DNA of 64,000 nt from Flagellimonas taeanensis (GCF_003584105.1 NZ_QXFO01000018.1:310001-374000); one strand, 5' to 3'. Counted from the stretch's first letter, positions 33,347-43,734 are shown. Program-made: numbers and translations. The notes: generated by a model not told the origin, from the letters alone.

Positions 33347-34813
33347 TTATTGTTTTAGTACCCAAGTGTCCTTGGATCCCCCGCCTTGGGAAGAGTTTAC
33401 GATCAAATTACCTTCTTTGAGGGCCACCCTGGTCAAACCGCCTTTCAGTACAAATTGTTTGTCCTGGCCCAAAACAGTAAAGGTTCGGAGGTCCACATGT
33501 CGTTGTTCAAAGGATTCATTTTGGTCTATGTAGGTAGGGTGCACTGATAGCGACATGATCGGTTGGGCCACAAATTTTCTGGGATTGGCCTTTACTTTGG
33601 TCTTCACTTCCTCAATTTCTTCCTTGGTGAGTTTGTTTCCTATGGAAATGCCATAGCCACCTGCCTCATCCACAGGTTTTATGACCAGTTCACCAATGTG
33701 TTCCAGTACGTATTGCAGTTCATCTGGCCTACTACAATGATAGGTATGTACATTTTTTAAGATGGGCTCCTCATCCAAATAGTATTTGATGATGTCCGGC
33801 ACATAGGTGTAAATCGCTTTGTCGTCCGCCACCCCGGTGCCGGGAGCGTTGGCAAGGGTCACGTTTCCTTTACGGTAAGCGGCGAACAATCCGGGTACGC
33901 CCAAGGTGGAATCGGGGTTGAACTCCATGGGGTCGATGAACAGGTCATCGATACGGCGGTACACCACATCCACCCGAACGGGGCCTTGTGTAGTTTTCAT
34001 ATAGACAAAATCGTTCTCCACAAAAAGATCCCGGCCTTCCACCAATTCCACGCCCATGGCCTTGGCCAGATAGGAATGCTCGTAATAAGCGGAATTGAAC
34101 ATACCCGGGGTGATCACCACACAAACGGGCGAATCCACTCCCGGTGGTTTTACACTTTCCAATAAATTGAGCAGATTCTCTGCATAATCAGTCACAGTGT
34201 ATGTTTGGTAATGATTGAACACTCCAAAGAGTGCTCGTTTAAGGGCGGTTCGGTTACAGATCACATAACTGACCCCGGATGGGCAGCGGATATTGTCCTC
34301 CAACACGTAATAATTGCCATCGGCGTGCTTGATGATATCCGTTCCCGAAATATGGTTGTAGATCTTGTTCGGCGGGTCCACATCCATCATCTGGTGCAAA
34401 TAGTTGGGGGAGGAGCTCAGGAGCTCAATGGGCACGACCTTGTCCTTGACAATTTTCTTGTCATGGTACACATCCCATAAAAAATGGTTGAGGGCCAGAC
34501 TTCGTTGGATGGCTCCTTTTTCGATCACATCCCATTCTTTGGTGTCGATGATCCTAGGAAACAGGTCAAAGGGAAAAATTTTCTCCTGGCTCTGTTTATC
34601 ACCATACACCTGAAAAGTGATCCCCTGGTTGAAAAAGGAGGATTTTGCTTTGTTGTTCAGCGTGACATAGTTCTCAATGGACCTAGATCCATAGAGATCT
34701 AAAAGCTTCTTGTACACCGATTTAACATTTCCGTCGTTACCGAAGACCTCATCAAAGAGCCCATCTTTTCGGACATAGCTGGAAAAAATGGTTTTATTGG
34801 TATTTGCCCCCAT
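33347..34813 (-). CDS. circularly permuted type 2 ATP-grasp protein
   Basis: A 488-aa enzyme of the CP_ATPgrasp_2 type, first gene of the three-gene operon. Recognisable regions are the IRCPSGVSYVICNRTALKR segment, YRRIDDLFIDPMEF, LGVPGLFAAYRKGNVTLANAPGTGVADDKAIY and the ATP-grasp lysine/acid stretch VIKPVDEAGGYGISIG. Comparative genomics (Iyer, Aravind and colleagues) predicts that such proteins ligate amino acids or peptides with ATP, in concert with the alpha-E and transglutaminase partners. The substrate is unknown. Confidence 0.9.
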   Translation of the reverse strand: MGANTNKTIFSSYVRKDGLFDEVFGNDGNVKSVYKKLLDLYGSRSIENYVTLNNKAKSSFFNQGITFQVYGDKQSQEKIFPFDLFPRIIDTKEWDVIEKGAIQRSLALNHFLWDVYHDKKIVKDKVVPIELLSSSPNYLHQMMDVDPPNKIYNHISGTDIIKHADGNYYVLEDNIRCPSGVSYVICNRTALKRALFGVFNHYQTYTVTDYAENLLNLLESVKPPGVDSPVCVVITPGMFNSAYYEHSYLAKAMGVELVEGRDLFVENDFVYMKTTQGPVRVDVVYRRIDDLFIDPMEFNPDSTLGVPGLFAAYRKGNVTLANAPGTGVADDKAIYTYVPDIIKYYLDEEPILKNVHTYHCSRPDELQYVLEHIGELVIKPVDEAGGYGISIGNKLTKEEIEEVKTKVKANPRKFVAQPIMSLSVHPTYIDQNESFEQRHVDLRTFTVLGQDKQFVLKGGLTRVALKEGNLIVNSSQGGGSKDTWVLKQ

Positions 34814-35008
34814 ATTCTTTTTTTAGTAAAATATGGATTTTCAACCGCTTATGCCATGAACATTGTATAAAAATGGAGCCTCAAAAAAAAGAAACAGATA
34901 AAAATTCCCCACGATTATTACTAAATTGAATATAGTGCCCAACTCAGATCTTGGGCGGATTTTTTTAAAATGATTTCCATACTTTTAAGGTCTATTTCAA
35001 ACCAAATT

Positions 35009-37411
35009 ATGAAGAACACCATCAACCTTGTTGCGTCACTCCTTTTTGTGGGATCGGCCATGATGGCCCAAACTTTTGAAAAGACCAAGGATTTCCAAAA
35101 GTTTAACGGTTATTTCAATTTCTATTACGATGATGGATCGGACAAGATCTACCTACAGGTGGATGATCTGGACAAAGAATTTTTATATGTCTATTCCTTG
35201 AGCAGCGGTATTGGGAGCAATGATATAGGTTTGGATAGAGGTCAGTTGGGGAACGAGCAGGTCGTTTTCTTCAAAAAGGCGGGGAACAAGTTGCTTCTGG
35301 TGCAGCCCAACCAGACTTTCAGGGCCATCACCGATAACGAACTGGAAAAAAAATCGGTGGAGCAGGCTTTTGCCAAGTCCGTCTTGCACGGATTCAAGAT
35401 CGAAGAGGAGTCCAAAGGGAGTTACCTCATCGATTTTACCGATTTTTTGATGCGTGATGCCCATGGCGTTTCCAACAGACTAAAAAGGAGCAAGCAGGGC
35501 ACCTATAGTTTGGATGCGAGCAAAAGCGCCTTGGCCTTTGAACGTACCAAGGCATTTCCCAAAAATGTGGAGTTTGATGTCACTTTGACGTTCAAGGGCA
35601 CTCCCGAAGGGGCATGGATCCGATCGGTGACCCCGGATCCCAGTTTGGTGACCGTGGCACAGCACCATTCCTTGGTGGAGCTGCCGGACAGTAAATACAA
35701 AAAAAGAGCTTTTGACCCTCGCAGCGGATCATTTCCCTTTTCATATTACGATTATGCCACCCCGGTCCAGGAACCTATCCTGAAACAATTTGTACGAAGA
35801 CATCGGTTACAAAAGAAAAATCCATCCGCATCGGTCAGTGAAGCGGTGGAGCCTATCATTTATTATTTGGACAACGGAACCCCAGAACCTATCCGTTCCG
35901 CATTATTGGAAGGTGGGAGATGGTGGAACCAGGCCTTTGAGGCGATCGGTTATAAGGACGCGTTCCAAGTGAAGATCTTACCGGACGATGCGGATCCCAT
36001 GGATGTCCGTTACAATGTGATCCAATGGGTGCACCGTTCCACAAGGGGATGGAGTTACGGCGCCAGCGTTATCGATCCAAGAACAGGGGAGATCATCAAA
36101 GGGCATGTGAGTTTGGGAAGTTTGCGGATCCGCCAGGATTTTATGATCGCCCAGGCACTCATGAACAAGCCTTTTGCTGATCGGGACGACAATTACCAGC
36201 CCATGTTGGACCTTGCTTTGGCCCGTATCCGTCAATTGTCTGCCCACGAAATCGGGCACACCCTTGGTTTTGCCCACAACTTTGCCGCAAGTCCGAACAA
36301 CAGGGCTTCCGTCATGGACTATCCGCACCCACAATTTGAATTGAACGGCAATACCATCGGTTTTGCTAATGCCTATGATACCGGTATTGGGGAATGGGAC
36401 AAGGTGATCGTTGCCTACTCGTATACCGATTTCCCGTCGGGAACCAACGAAAGGGATGCTCTGAACGGTATCTTGAAAAAGGCGCAAGACGACGGACTGC
36501 GCTATATCTCGGACCAAGATGCCCGCCCAACCGGGGGTGCCCATTTGTTGGCCCATTTGTGGGACAATGGAAACAGTCCCAGCCAAGAACTGGAAAGCAT
36601 GTTGGAGATCAGGGAAAGGGCCATAGCCCAATTTTCCATGGACAATATCAGAACTGGGGAAGCGTATTCCACACTGGAAGATGTTTTTGTGCCGGTATAT
36701 TTTTTCCATAGGTACCAAACAGAGGCCGTGTCGAAGGTGATAGGGGGTCTGGATTACAATTATGCGGTAAAGGGGGATGGACAGACCCCTGTTAAACCCG
36801 TGAACGAAGCCGTTCAGGAAAAAGCGTTGGAATCCATTCTGAAAACATTGGACGCTAAAACCATTGCCATCCCTAAGGATAAGTTGGACCTTTTCCCCCC
36901 TCGGGCCATTGGGTTTTCTAGATCTAGGGAATCCTTCAAGGGTAGGACCGGTGTGAGTTTTGATGCCCTTTCCGTGGCCGAAACGGCTGCCGACATGACT
37001 TTGGGGCTATTGTTGCATCCGGAACGCGCTTCCCGATTGATCCAACAGAAAAGCTTGGACAAAAACCAATTGGGCCTTCAGGAGGTATTGGACAAGACCA
37101 TCAAGGGTACTTTTGATCTTTCCCACAGGGATGCCTATGAGGAAGAAGTGCAGAATACCATCAATTTTAGGGTGCTCTATCACATCATGAACTTGGCCGC
37201 CCATGATGGCGTACATCCGCAAGTGAACGCCGTGGCCAATGAAACCTTGAAAAGTTTGAAGACCCAATTGCTGGGCAGTGGAAAAAGTGCCATTTCCGCA
37301 GAAATGGTGAAGCGAATCGACAATTTTATGGAAGAACCTTCAGAGTTCAAACTTGTTCCAGTCCCAGATATTCCCGATGGTTCGCCCATAGGGATGGATT
37401 GTATGGACTAG
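35009..37411 (+). CDS. secreted zinc-dependent metalloprotease (DUF5117 type)
   Basis: A protein of about 800 aa with a signal peptide (LLFVGSAMMAQTFEK). The N-terminal DUF5117-like region covers about 25-230 (YFNFYYDDGSDKIYLQVDDLDKEF). The metzincin-type catalytic domain has the zinc motif HEIGHTLGFAHNF (His-Glu-x-x-His-x-x-Gly-x-x-His), followed by SVMDYPHP, a Met-turn. It probably degrades protein outside the cytoplasm. The ATG at 35009 is chosen over 34970 because it gives a normal signal peptide. A near-match -7 box (TACTTTTA, 34980-34987) precedes it. Threonine aldolase follows after 16 bp. Confidence 0.87.
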   Translation: MKNTINLVASLLFVGSAMMAQTFEKTKDFQKFNGYFNFYYDDGSDKIYLQVDDLDKEFLYVYSLSSGIGSNDIGLDRGQLGNEQVVFFKKAGNKLLLVQPNQTFRAITDNELEKKSVEQAFAKSVLHGFKIEEESKGSYLIDFTDFLMRDAHGVSNRLKRSKQGTYSLDASKSALAFERTKAFPKNVEFDVTLTFKGTPEGAWIRSVTPDPSLVTVAQHHSLVELPDSKYKKRAFDPRSGSFPFSYYDYATPVQEPILKQFVRRHRLQKKNPSASVSEAVEPIIYYLDNGTPEPIRSALLEGGRWWNQAFEAIGYKDAFQVKILPDDADPMDVRYNVIQWVHRSTRGWSYGASVIDPRTGEIIKGHVSLGSLRIRQDFMIAQALMNKPFADRDDNYQPMLDLALARIRQLSAHEIGHTLGFAHNFAASPNNRASVMDYPHPQFELNGNTIGFANAYDTGIGEWDKVIVAYSYTDFPSGTNERDALNGILKKAQDDGLRYISDQDARPTGGAHLLAHLWDNGNSPSQELESMLEIRERAIAQFSMDNIRTGEAYSTLEDVFVPVYFFHRYQTEAVSKVIGGLDYNYAVKGDGQTPVKPVNEAVQEKALESILKTLDAKTIAIPKDKLDLFPPRAIGFSRSRESFKGRTGVSFDALSVAETAADMTLGLLLHPERASRLIQQKSLDKNQLGLQEVLDKTIKGTFDLSHRDAYEEEVQNTINFRVLYHIMNLAAHDGVHPQVNAVANETLKSLKTQLLGSGKSAISAEMVKRIDNFMEEPSEFKLVPVPDIPDGSPIGMDCMD

Positions 37412-37427
37412 CACTACGATTTAGTAT

Positions 37428-38453
37428 ATGGAGATAAATTTGATCAGTGACACGGTCACTAGGCCCACCCAGGGCATGTTAGAGGCCATGATGGGCGCAA
37501 GGGTCGGTGACGACGTTTTCAAGAACGACCCCACCGTAAATGAACTGGAAGCCAAAGTTGCCGCCTATTTTGGGATGGAGGCTGCCCTATTTTTCCCTAG
37601 CGGTACCATGACCAACCAAACGGCCATCAAGATACACACACAGCCCGGAGATCAGCTGATCTGCGATAAATATGCGCACATCTATAATTATGAAGGCGGT
37701 GGGGTGAGCTTCAACAGCGGTGTGTCCTGCAGGTTGGTGGATGGCCACAGGGGCATGATGACCGCACAGCAGGTGGAGGAATCCATCAATCCCCCTGATT
37801 TTTATCATAGCCCATTGACCACATTGGTCTGTATCGAAAACACCACGAACAAAGGGGGAGGGGCCTGTTGGGATTTTGGGGAGCTCCAAAAAATAAGGAA
37901 AGTCTGTGATGAGCACCATCTAAAATACCACTTGGACGGAGCCCGATTGTGGAATGCCTTGGTGAAAAAAGGAGGAGACCCAAAAGCATACGGAACCCTT
38001 TTTGACACCATAAGCGTCTGCCTGAGCAAGGGCATGGGATGTCCTGTAGGTTCAGTTTTGGTGGGCAGTAGGAAGGATATTGACAAGGCCCTGCGTATCC
38101 GAAAGGTGTTTGGTGGAGGTATGCGCCAATCTGGATATTTGGCCGCGGCCGGGATTTATGCCATGGACCATCATATTGACCGATTGGCCGATGACCATAC
38201 AAAAGCGGCAGAAATTGGGGAAATCCTTTCCGAGCTGGGCTATATCAAAAAAGTGGAGCCCATCGAGACCAATATCATCATTTTTGAGATTGATGAGTCC
38301 AAAATGACCTCCAAGCGATTTTTGGACCAATTGACGGAAAACCATGTTTCCATTATTGGCATGGGGCAAGGAAAACTGCGTATTGTGACCCATCTGGACT
38401 ATACCGATGAGATGCACCGACATTTTGTAAAAGTCTTGAAAAGTATAGGATGA
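37428..38453 (+). CDS. ltaE: low-specificity L-threonine aldolase
   Basis: A 341-aa fold-type I PLP enzyme cleaving L-threonine or allo-threonine to glycine and acetaldehyde. Recognised by the N-terminal LISDTVTRPTQGMLEAM and GDDVFKNDPTVNELE motifs, by YHLDGARLWNAL and by the Schiff-base Lys in CLSKGMGCPVGS. It starts 16 bp after the metalloprotease stop codon and probably shares its transcript. The intergenic stretch after it is a repeat-like element rather than a simple terminator. Confidence 0.93.
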   Translation: MEINLISDTVTRPTQGMLEAMMGARVGDDVFKNDPTVNELEAKVAAYFGMEAALFFPSGTMTNQTAIKIHTQPGDQLICDKYAHIYNYEGGGVSFNSGVSCRLVDGHRGMMTAQQVEESINPPDFYHSPLTTLVCIENTTNKGGGACWDFGELQKIRKVCDEHHLKYHLDGARLWNALVKKGGDPKAYGTLFDTISVCLSKGMGCPVGSVLVGSRKDIDKALRIRKVFGGGMRQSGYLAAAGIYAMDHHIDRLADDHTKAAEIGEILSELGYIKKVEPIETNIIIFEIDESKMTSKRFLDQLTENHVSIIGMGQGKLRIVTHLDYTDEMHRHFVKVLKSIG

Positions 38454-38462
38454 TTGTCACTT

Positions 38463-38565
38463 CGAGTGAGGTCGAGAAGTCTAAAAGGTCTCGACTACCT
38501 GCCCCTCCGACAGGCGGACGTACGACCTGACAAGTTCAAAAATGTCCCCTTGAGGGGACTTTAGG
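38463..38565. repeat. composite intergenic palindromic repeat
   Basis: Between two convergent genes. GTCGAGA (38471-38477) and TCTCGAC (38489-38495) form a perfect inverted repeat within a TTCGAGTGAGGTCGAGAAG context. A GC-rich CCTCCGACAGGCGG stretch and a perfect hairpin GTCCCC-TTGA-GGGGAC (38544-38559) follow. Its composition (GC-rich, TCGA-rich) differs from the surrounding AT-rich gaps. It resembles the small dispersed intergenic repeats found in many Flavobacteriaceae genomes. It may also end transcription from both sides. Confidence 0.55.
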
Positions 38566-38572
38566 GGTGTGG

Positions 38573-38899
38573 CTACTTCATAAAAGCATCCATCCCCGGG
38601 ATGTTGGGCATGCCTTCCTTGGCAACGGCCGCCAATTCGGCCTCGTTTACCTTGGTCGCCTTTTCAATGGCCTTGTTCAGGGTGAGTATAAGGTAATCTT
38701 CCAATTGTTCCTTGTCCGCGAGCAGGGAATCGTCAATGGAAATCGATTTGATCTGCCGATTGGCCGTGAGGGTCACTTTCAATGCCCCGTCCGATGATTG
38801 CTCATCGATCATCACGGTGTTCAATCGCTCCTTGGTAGCCTCTACTTTCTTCTGGGTTTCCTTGAGTTTTCCCATCATTCCCATCAAATCTCCAAACAT
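38573..38899 (-). CDS. YbaB/EbfC nucleoid-associated protein
   Basis: A 108-aa DNA-binding dimer recognised by [23 protein letters not shown] at the start and the central [19 protein letters not shown] segment. It coats and bridges DNA as a small nucleoid protein. An in-frame initiator 18 codons upstream is less likely, since MFGDLMGMM is the family N-terminus. A -7 box on the minus strand ends 27 nt before this start. It is divergent from the S9 peptidase gene. Confidence 0.9.
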   Translation of the reverse strand: MFGDLMGMMGKLKETQKKVEATKERLNTVMIDEQSSDGALKVTLTANRQIKSISIDDSLLADKEQLEDYLILTLNKAIEKATKVNEAELAAVAKEGMPNIPGMDAFMK

Positions 38900-38926
38900 A
38901 GTTCCAAATTTAATCGTGTGTAAGGG

Positions 38927-38934
38927 CAAAAGTA
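38927..38934 (-). promoter_or_regulatory. -7 promoter box (TACTTTTG) of the YbaB gene
   Basis: Exact TAnnTTTG match on the minus strand in the divergent gap. A TTTG lies 16 bp further upstream (38951-38954), slightly too close for the usual 19-21 bp spacing. Confidence 0.45.
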
Positions 38935-38958
38935 GTAAATTGGTAAAAATCAAAACGG

Positions 38959-41097
38959 ATGACTCAGTCTATTTCAAGAATTTGTATTCTGGTTTTATGC
39001 CTTACTTTTGCGTTCTCTTGCAAAAACAGTAAAGAAGAATCAATGAACATAGTTCCACCAGTGGCGCCCAAACATCCAACAAAGTTGGAAAAACACGGGG
39101 ATGTACGGATAGACGATTATTATTGGATGAACAATAGGGAGGACCAGCAAGTCCTTGACTATTTGAATGCCGAAAACGAGTACTACCAAAAAATGACGGC
39201 CCACACGGTCAAATTCCAAGAAGATCTTTTTCAGGAAATGAAAGGGCGGATCAAAGAGGATGATTCTTCCGTGCCCTACAAACTGGATGGGTATTGGTAC
39301 ATTACCCGCTATGAAGAAGGCAAGGAATACCCCATCTATACCCGAAAAAAGGAAACCTTGGAGGCAGAGGAGGAGCTTATGTTCGACTGTAACCAAATGG
39401 CCGAAGGATTTGAATACTTCAACCTAAGGGGCGTTTCCATCAGCCCAGATAATACACTGGCCGCCTTTGCCACGGACACGGTGTCTAGGAGGCAATACAA
39501 TATCCAAGTGAAGAACCTCCAAACTGGAGAAATCTATCCCGATATCATCGAAAATACCACGGGTAGTTCCGTTTGGGCCAATGATGGAAAAACGTTGTTC
39601 TACACTAAGAAGGACCCGGTCACCCTGCGTTCCGACAAAATTTTCAAGCATGTGCTGGGCAAACCCTCCGCAGACGATGAGTTGATTTTTCACGAGAAGG
39701 ATTCCACCTATAACACTTTTGTCTATAAGACCAAGTCCAGAAAGTTCATTGTGATAGGCTCCACCAGTACACTTACTTCAGAATACCGTTTCTTGGACGC
39801 CAATGAGCCCAATGGGGAATTCAAGATATTTTCCCCACGCGAAAAAGGGGTGGAATATTCCATTTCCCATTTTGATGGTAATTTTTATGTCCTGACCAAC
39901 AAGGACAAAGCCACCAATTTCAAGTTGATGGTCGCTGATGAAGACCATACATCATCAGATAATTGGAAAGAGTTTATACCGCATCGGGAGGATGTGTTGT
40001 TGGAAGATGTGGAAATCTTTAAGGATTATTATGTGCTTTCCGAACGTGAAAATGGGTTGAACCAAATGAAAATATCCCGCTGGGATGGTTCGGACAGCTA
40101 TTACCTGCCTTTTGATAGCGAAACCTATGTGGCCGGGCCTTCGGTAAACTTGGATTTTGATACCAAGGAGCTCCGTTATTATTACAACGAAATGGGCTCT
40201 CCGTATGCCATCATTGACTTCAATATGGAGACCAAGACCAAAAAGGTCTTGAAGGAACAGGAAGTACTTGGCGGCAAGTTCGATAAGAACAATTACAAAA
40301 CGGAACGGCTTTGGGCCACCGCCCGTGATGGCGTAAAAGTACCCATTTCCTTGGTGTACCATAAGGACACACCTTTGGATGGGACCAGCCCTTTGCTGCA
40401 ATACGGTTATGGGTCGTATGGAGCCACCATCGACCCTTATTTCTCATCCGTGAGGTTGAGTTTGTTGGATCGTGGGTTCATTTATGCCATAGCACATATC
40501 CGTGGTGGTGAATATTTGGGAAGGCCTTGGTACGAAGACGGAAAATTGCTCCATAAAAAGAACACTTTCACTGATTTCATCGATTGTTCCAAGTTCTTGA
40601 TCGAACAGAAATATACCAGTACAGCGCACCTATATGCTATGGGAGGCTCTGCGGGAGGATTGTTGATGGGAGCCGTCATCAACATGGAGCCAGAACTGTA
40701 CAGAGGAGTGATTGCAGGAGTACCTTTTGTGGATGTGATCACGACCATGCTGGACGATACCATCCCGCTCACAACGGGGGAATATGATGAATGGGGCAAT
40801 CCGAATGAAAAAGAATATTACGATTCCATCAAATCCTATTCCCCGTATGATAATGTGGAAAGGAAAGCCTATCCCAATATGTATGTGTCCACTGGATTGC
40901 ACGATTCCCAGGTGCAGTACTGGGAACCGGCCAAATGGGTCGCCAAACTGAGGGAATACAAAACGGACGATAATCTACTGTTTCTGGACACCAACATGGA
41001 TGCCGGACACGGCGGAGCCTCTGGGCGTTTTGAGGCTTTAAAGGAGACGGCGAAGGAATACGCATTTATTTTAGACCTTGAAGGAAAAGCCCATTAA
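38959..41097 (+). CDS. S9A prolyl oligopeptidase-family peptidase (oligopeptidase B-like), lipoprotein
   Basis: A 712-aa protein with a lipoprotein signal ([13 protein letters not shown]). The N-terminal propeller (about 75-410) opens with [25 protein letters not shown], the hallmark of oligopeptidase B. The C-terminal alpha/beta-hydrolase domain has the nucleophile in [11 protein letters not shown] and the His in [10 protein letters not shown]. It cleaves short peptides after basic or prolyl residues; the exact specificity is not readable. Membrane anchoring implies periplasmic peptide turnover. Confidence 0.9.
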   Translation: MTQSISRICILVLCLTFAFSCKNSKEESMNIVPPVAPKHPTKLEKHGDVRIDDYYWMNNREDQQVLDYLNAENEYYQKMTAHTVKFQEDLFQEMKGRIKEDDSSVPYKLDGYWYITRYEEGKEYPIYTRKKETLEAEEELMFDCNQMAEGFEYFNLRGVSISPDNTLAAFATDTVSRRQYNIQVKNLQTGEIYPDIIENTTGSSVWANDGKTLFYTKKDPVTLRSDKIFKHVLGKPSADDELIFHEKDSTYNTFVYKTKSRKFIVIGSTSTLTSEYRFLDANEPNGEFKIFSPREKGVEYSISHFDGNFYVLTNKDKATNFKLMVADEDHTSSDNWKEFIPHREDVLLEDVEIFKDYYVLSERENGLNQMKISRWDGSDSYYLPFDSETYVAGPSVNLDFDTKELRYYYNEMGSPYAIIDFNMETKTKKVLKEQEVLGGKFDKNNYKTERLWATARDGVKVPISLVYHKDTPLDGTSPLLQYGYGSYGATIDPYFSSVRLSLLDRGFIYAIAHIRGGEYLGRPWYEDGKLLHKKNTFTDFIDCSKFLIEQKYTSTAHLYAMGGSAGGLLMGAVINMEPELYRGVIAGVPFVDVITTMLDDTIPLTTGEYDEWGNPNEKEYYDSIKSYSPYDNVERKAYPNMYVSTGLHDSQVQYWEPAKWVAKLREYKTDDNLLFLDTNMDAGHGGASGRFEALKETAKEYAFILDLEGKAH

Positions 41098-41108
41098 AAA
41101 TAAAATAT

Positions 41109-41116
41109 TACTTTTG
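41109..41116 (+). promoter_or_regulatory. -7 promoter box (TACTTTTG) of the cysteine-synthase-like gene
   Basis: Exact TAnnTTTG match. Predicted transcription starts near 41120, giving a leader of about 50 nt before the ATG at 41170. Confidence 0.55.
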
Positions 41117-41169
41117 CATGGATCATGTTCCAAATGTTTTATGGATTTGATCCTTACCTAATACCAGTT

Positions 41170-42210
41170 ATGAAGAAACAGATAAATGCGCATAGCAGTA
41201 TCCTAGACTTAATTGGAAGTACCCCCTTAGTCAAGCTAAACAGAATCGCGGCCCCCCTCACCGGAAACTTCTACGCCAAGTTGGAATCCTTCAATCCTGG
41301 GCATTCCTCAAAGGACAGAATTGCAGTCCATATCATTGAAGAAGCGGAACGTCAGGGCATATTGAAACCAGGCAGCACCATCATTGAGACTACATCGGGC
41401 AATACAGGCTTCAGTCTGGCCATGGTGAGCATCATAAAAGGCTACAAATGTATTTTGGCAGTAAGCTCCAAATCCTCACCGGACAAAATCGACATGCTAC
41501 GCTCCATGGGAGCCAAGGTATATGTATGTCCGGCCCACGTGAGTGCCGACGATCCGCGATCGTACTACGAAGTGGCGAAGGCTTTGCATAGCGAAACACC
41601 AAATTCCATCTACATTAACCAATATTTCAACGAACTGAACATTGAGGCCCATTACAAGAGCACTGGTCCCGAAATTTGGGAGCAGACCAATGGACAGATC
41701 ACCCATTTGGTGGCTTGTAGTGGAACAGGAGGGACCATTTCAGGGATTGCCCGTTATTTGAAAGAGCAGAATCCAAACGTAAAGGTTTTGGGTGTGGATG
41801 CTTATGGTTCTGTTTTGAAAAAATACCACGAGACCGGAGAGTTCGATCATAATGAGGTATATCCGTACCGCATAGAAGGTTTGGGGAAAAATCTTATTCC
41901 CGCAGCTACAGATTTCAACAGCATAGACCGCTACATCAAAGTAACCGATGGGGAAAGTGCCCATATGGCCAGAAAATTGGCCCATACCGAAGGGATTTTT
42001 GCAGGCTACACCAGCGGGGCCGCCATGCAGGCGCTCTATCAATTGGAAACTGAGGGAGAATTTACCATGGACAGTAATGTTGTGGTGGTGTTCCCTGATC
42101 ATGGATCAAGGTACATGAGCAAGGTATACAGCAACGATTGGATGGAAAACCAAGGGTTTTTCGATATCCAAAATGCCGAAGTACCAGAAAAAATTGAATA
42201 CATTAAGTAA
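41170..42210 (+). CDS. cysteine synthase-like PLP enzyme, candidate cysteate synthase
   Basis: About 346 aa, fold-type II PLP enzyme. The Schiff-base Lys sits in [12 protein letters not shown], the substrate-binding loop is [11 protein letters not shown] and the phosphate-binding loop is [12 protein letters not shown]. The sequence departs from plain CysK (NPGGSVKDR) by HSS before the Lys. In Capnocytophaga an enzyme of this superfamily makes L-cysteate from O-phosphoserine and sulfite, as the first step of capnine synthesis. The next gene here encodes an alpha-oxoamine synthase fitting the second step. Cysteine synthase or cystathionine beta-synthase remains the alternative. The ATG at 41170 is chosen because upstream residues do not match the family. 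Confidence 0.85.
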   Translation: MKKQINAHSSILDLIGSTPLVKLNRIAAPLTGNFYAKLESFNPGHSSKDRIAVHIIEEAERQGILKPGSTIIETTSGNTGFSLAMVSIIKGYKCILAVSSKSSPDKIDMLRSMGAKVYVCPAHVSADDPRSYYEVAKALHSETPNSIYINQYFNELNIEAHYKSTGPEIWEQTNGQITHLVACSGTGGTISGIARYLKEQNPNVKVLGVDAYGSVLKKYHETGEFDHNEVYPYRIEGLGKNLIPAATDFNSIDRYIKVTDGESAHMARKLAHTEGIFAGYTSGAAMQALYQLETEGEFTMDSNVVVVFPDHGSRYMSKVYSNDWMENQGFFDIQNAEVPEKIEYIK

Positions 42211-42234
42211 AATGAACATATAGAAATTGGTAAG

Positions 42235-42264
42235 AACGGCAATGCAAAACATTGTCGTTTTTTT
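42235..42264 (+). terminator. rho-independent terminator after the cysteine-synthase-like gene
   Basis: A 10-bp stem (42235-42244 with 42250-42259, one G-T pair) with loop CAAAA and a T-tract to 42264. It separates this gene from the alpha-oxoamine synthase, which has its own promoter. Confidence 0.88.
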
Positions 42265-42277
42265 GTACAAAAATTTC

Positions 42278-42310
42278 GTTGTGTGAGCTACTTAAAAATA
42301 TATACTTTTG
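42278..42310 (+). promoter_or_regulatory. -33/-7 promoter of the alpha-oxoamine synthase gene
   Basis: GTTG (42278-42281) and TACTTTTG (42303-42310) separated by 21 bp. The -7 box is exact and the -33 box has one mismatch. The ATG at 42336 lies 25 nt downstream. Confidence 0.6.
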
Positions 42311-42335
42311 CAGTTGAATCAAATTTTAAAGGTAA

Positions 42336-43595
42336 ATGAGAGATTTATTTGATAGAATCATTGAAAATAAGGGACCACTGGGAAAATGGGCCTCACAGGC
42401 CGAAGGATATTTTGTATTCCCGAAATTGGAAGGACCCATTTCCAACAGAATGAAATTCCAAGGAAAGGATGTCATAACGTGGAGTATCAATGACTATCTG
42501 GGTCTCGCCAGTTCACCGGAAATCAAAAAAGTGGACGGGGAAGCCGCCATGGAGCATGGGGCCGCCTATCCTATGGGTGCCCGTATGATGAGTGGCCATA
42601 CCGATTTCCATGAGCAGTTGGAGAAGGAACTTGCCGAATTTGTCCACAAACAAGCATCATATTTGCTGAACTTTGGTTATCAAGGATTTATGTCCGTCAT
42701 TGACGCATTGGTATCCAAGGATGACATTATTGTATACGATGTGGATTGTCATGCCTGTATCATTGATGGGGTGCGACTACATATGGGGAAACGTTTCACC
42801 TTTAAGCACAACGATCCCGAAAGCCTTGAAAAGAACCTGGAACGCGCCACCAAAATGGCCAATGAGACAGGTGGTGGCATACTGGTCATTTCCGAAGGAG
42901 TATTTGGAATGAGGGGTGAACAAGGCATCCTTAAAGAAATCGTGGAACTGAAGAAAAGATTCAAGTTCAGGTTCTTGGTAGACGATGCCCACGGTTTTGG
43001 CACTTTGGGGAAAACAGGCGCCGGAGCAGGTGAGGAGCAAGGTGTGCAGGATGGTATCGACGTCTATTTGGCCACTTTCGCTAAATCAATGGCTGGAATC
43101 GGGGCCTTTGTTGCCGCAGATAAAGAAATCATCGAGTATTTGAAATACAACCTCCGTTCGCAAATGTTTGCCAAGTCATTGCCCATGATCTATGTGAAAG
43201 GAGCATTGAAAAGGTTGGACATGTTGCGTACCATGCCGGAACTGAAGGCAAAACTTTGGGAAAACGTGAACGCATTGCAAAATGGCCTTCGCGAACGTGG
43301 CTTTGACCTTGGAACAACCTCAAGCTGTGTTACTCCCGTCTATTTGAACGGTAGTATCCCAGAAGCCATGGCTTTGGTGAAAGACCTACGCGAAAACCAC
43401 GGTATTTTCTGCTCTATTGTGGTGTATCCGGTAATTCCTAAAGGATTGATTCTATTGCGTTTGATCCCTACGGCCACCCACACCATGGAAGATATTGCCG
43501 AAACTTTGGATGCTTTCTCATCGATTAGGGAAAGACTGGAAAACGGTACGTACAAGCGACTATCTGCTGCCGTTGCGGCCGCAATGGGGGAATAG
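42336..43595 (+). CDS. alpha-oxoamine synthase (serine palmitoyltransferase / cysteate acyltransferase type)
   Basis: A 419-aa fold-type I PLP enzyme that condenses an amino acid with an acyl thioester and releases CO2. Landmarks are YPMGARMMSGHTDFHEQLE, the Asp in FLVDDAHGFGTLG and the Schiff-base Lys in LATFAKSMAGIGAF. The FAKS-AGIG motif is closer to serine palmitoyltransferase than to KBL or BioF. With a cysteate-synthase candidate directly upstream, the likely product is 3-keto-capnine from cysteate and a fatty acyl thioester, leading to sulfonolipids. Serine palmitoyltransferase (sphingolipids) is the main alternative. Confidence 0.85.
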   Translation: MRDLFDRIIENKGPLGKWASQAEGYFVFPKLEGPISNRMKFQGKDVITWSINDYLGLASSPEIKKVDGEAAMEHGAAYPMGARMMSGHTDFHEQLEKELAEFVHKQASYLLNFGYQGFMSVIDALVSKDDIIVYDVDCHACIIDGVRLHMGKRFTFKHNDPESLEKNLERATKMANETGGGILVISEGVFGMRGEQGILKEIVELKKRFKFRFLVDDAHGFGTLGKTGAGAGEEQGVQDGIDVYLATFAKSMAGIGAFVAADKEIIEYLKYNLRSQMFAKSLPMIYVKGALKRLDMLRTMPELKAKLWENVNALQNGLRERGFDLGTTSSCVTPVYLNGSIPEAMALVKDLRENHGIFCSIVVYPVIPKGLILLRLIPTATHTMEDIAETLDAFSSIRERLENGTYKRLSAAVAAAMGE

Positions 43596-43734
43596 AAAGG
43601 TTTTTCTTCTTAGTTTTTTATCCGTTTCTCGATCACACCTTTTTTAGAACGGTGTTGATAGATAGTATATTGCTAGTGGAAAACAGGCAAATTTCCCTTG
43701 GCTCTAATATGCTAGGTAGAGTTTTGTCCGCTTT

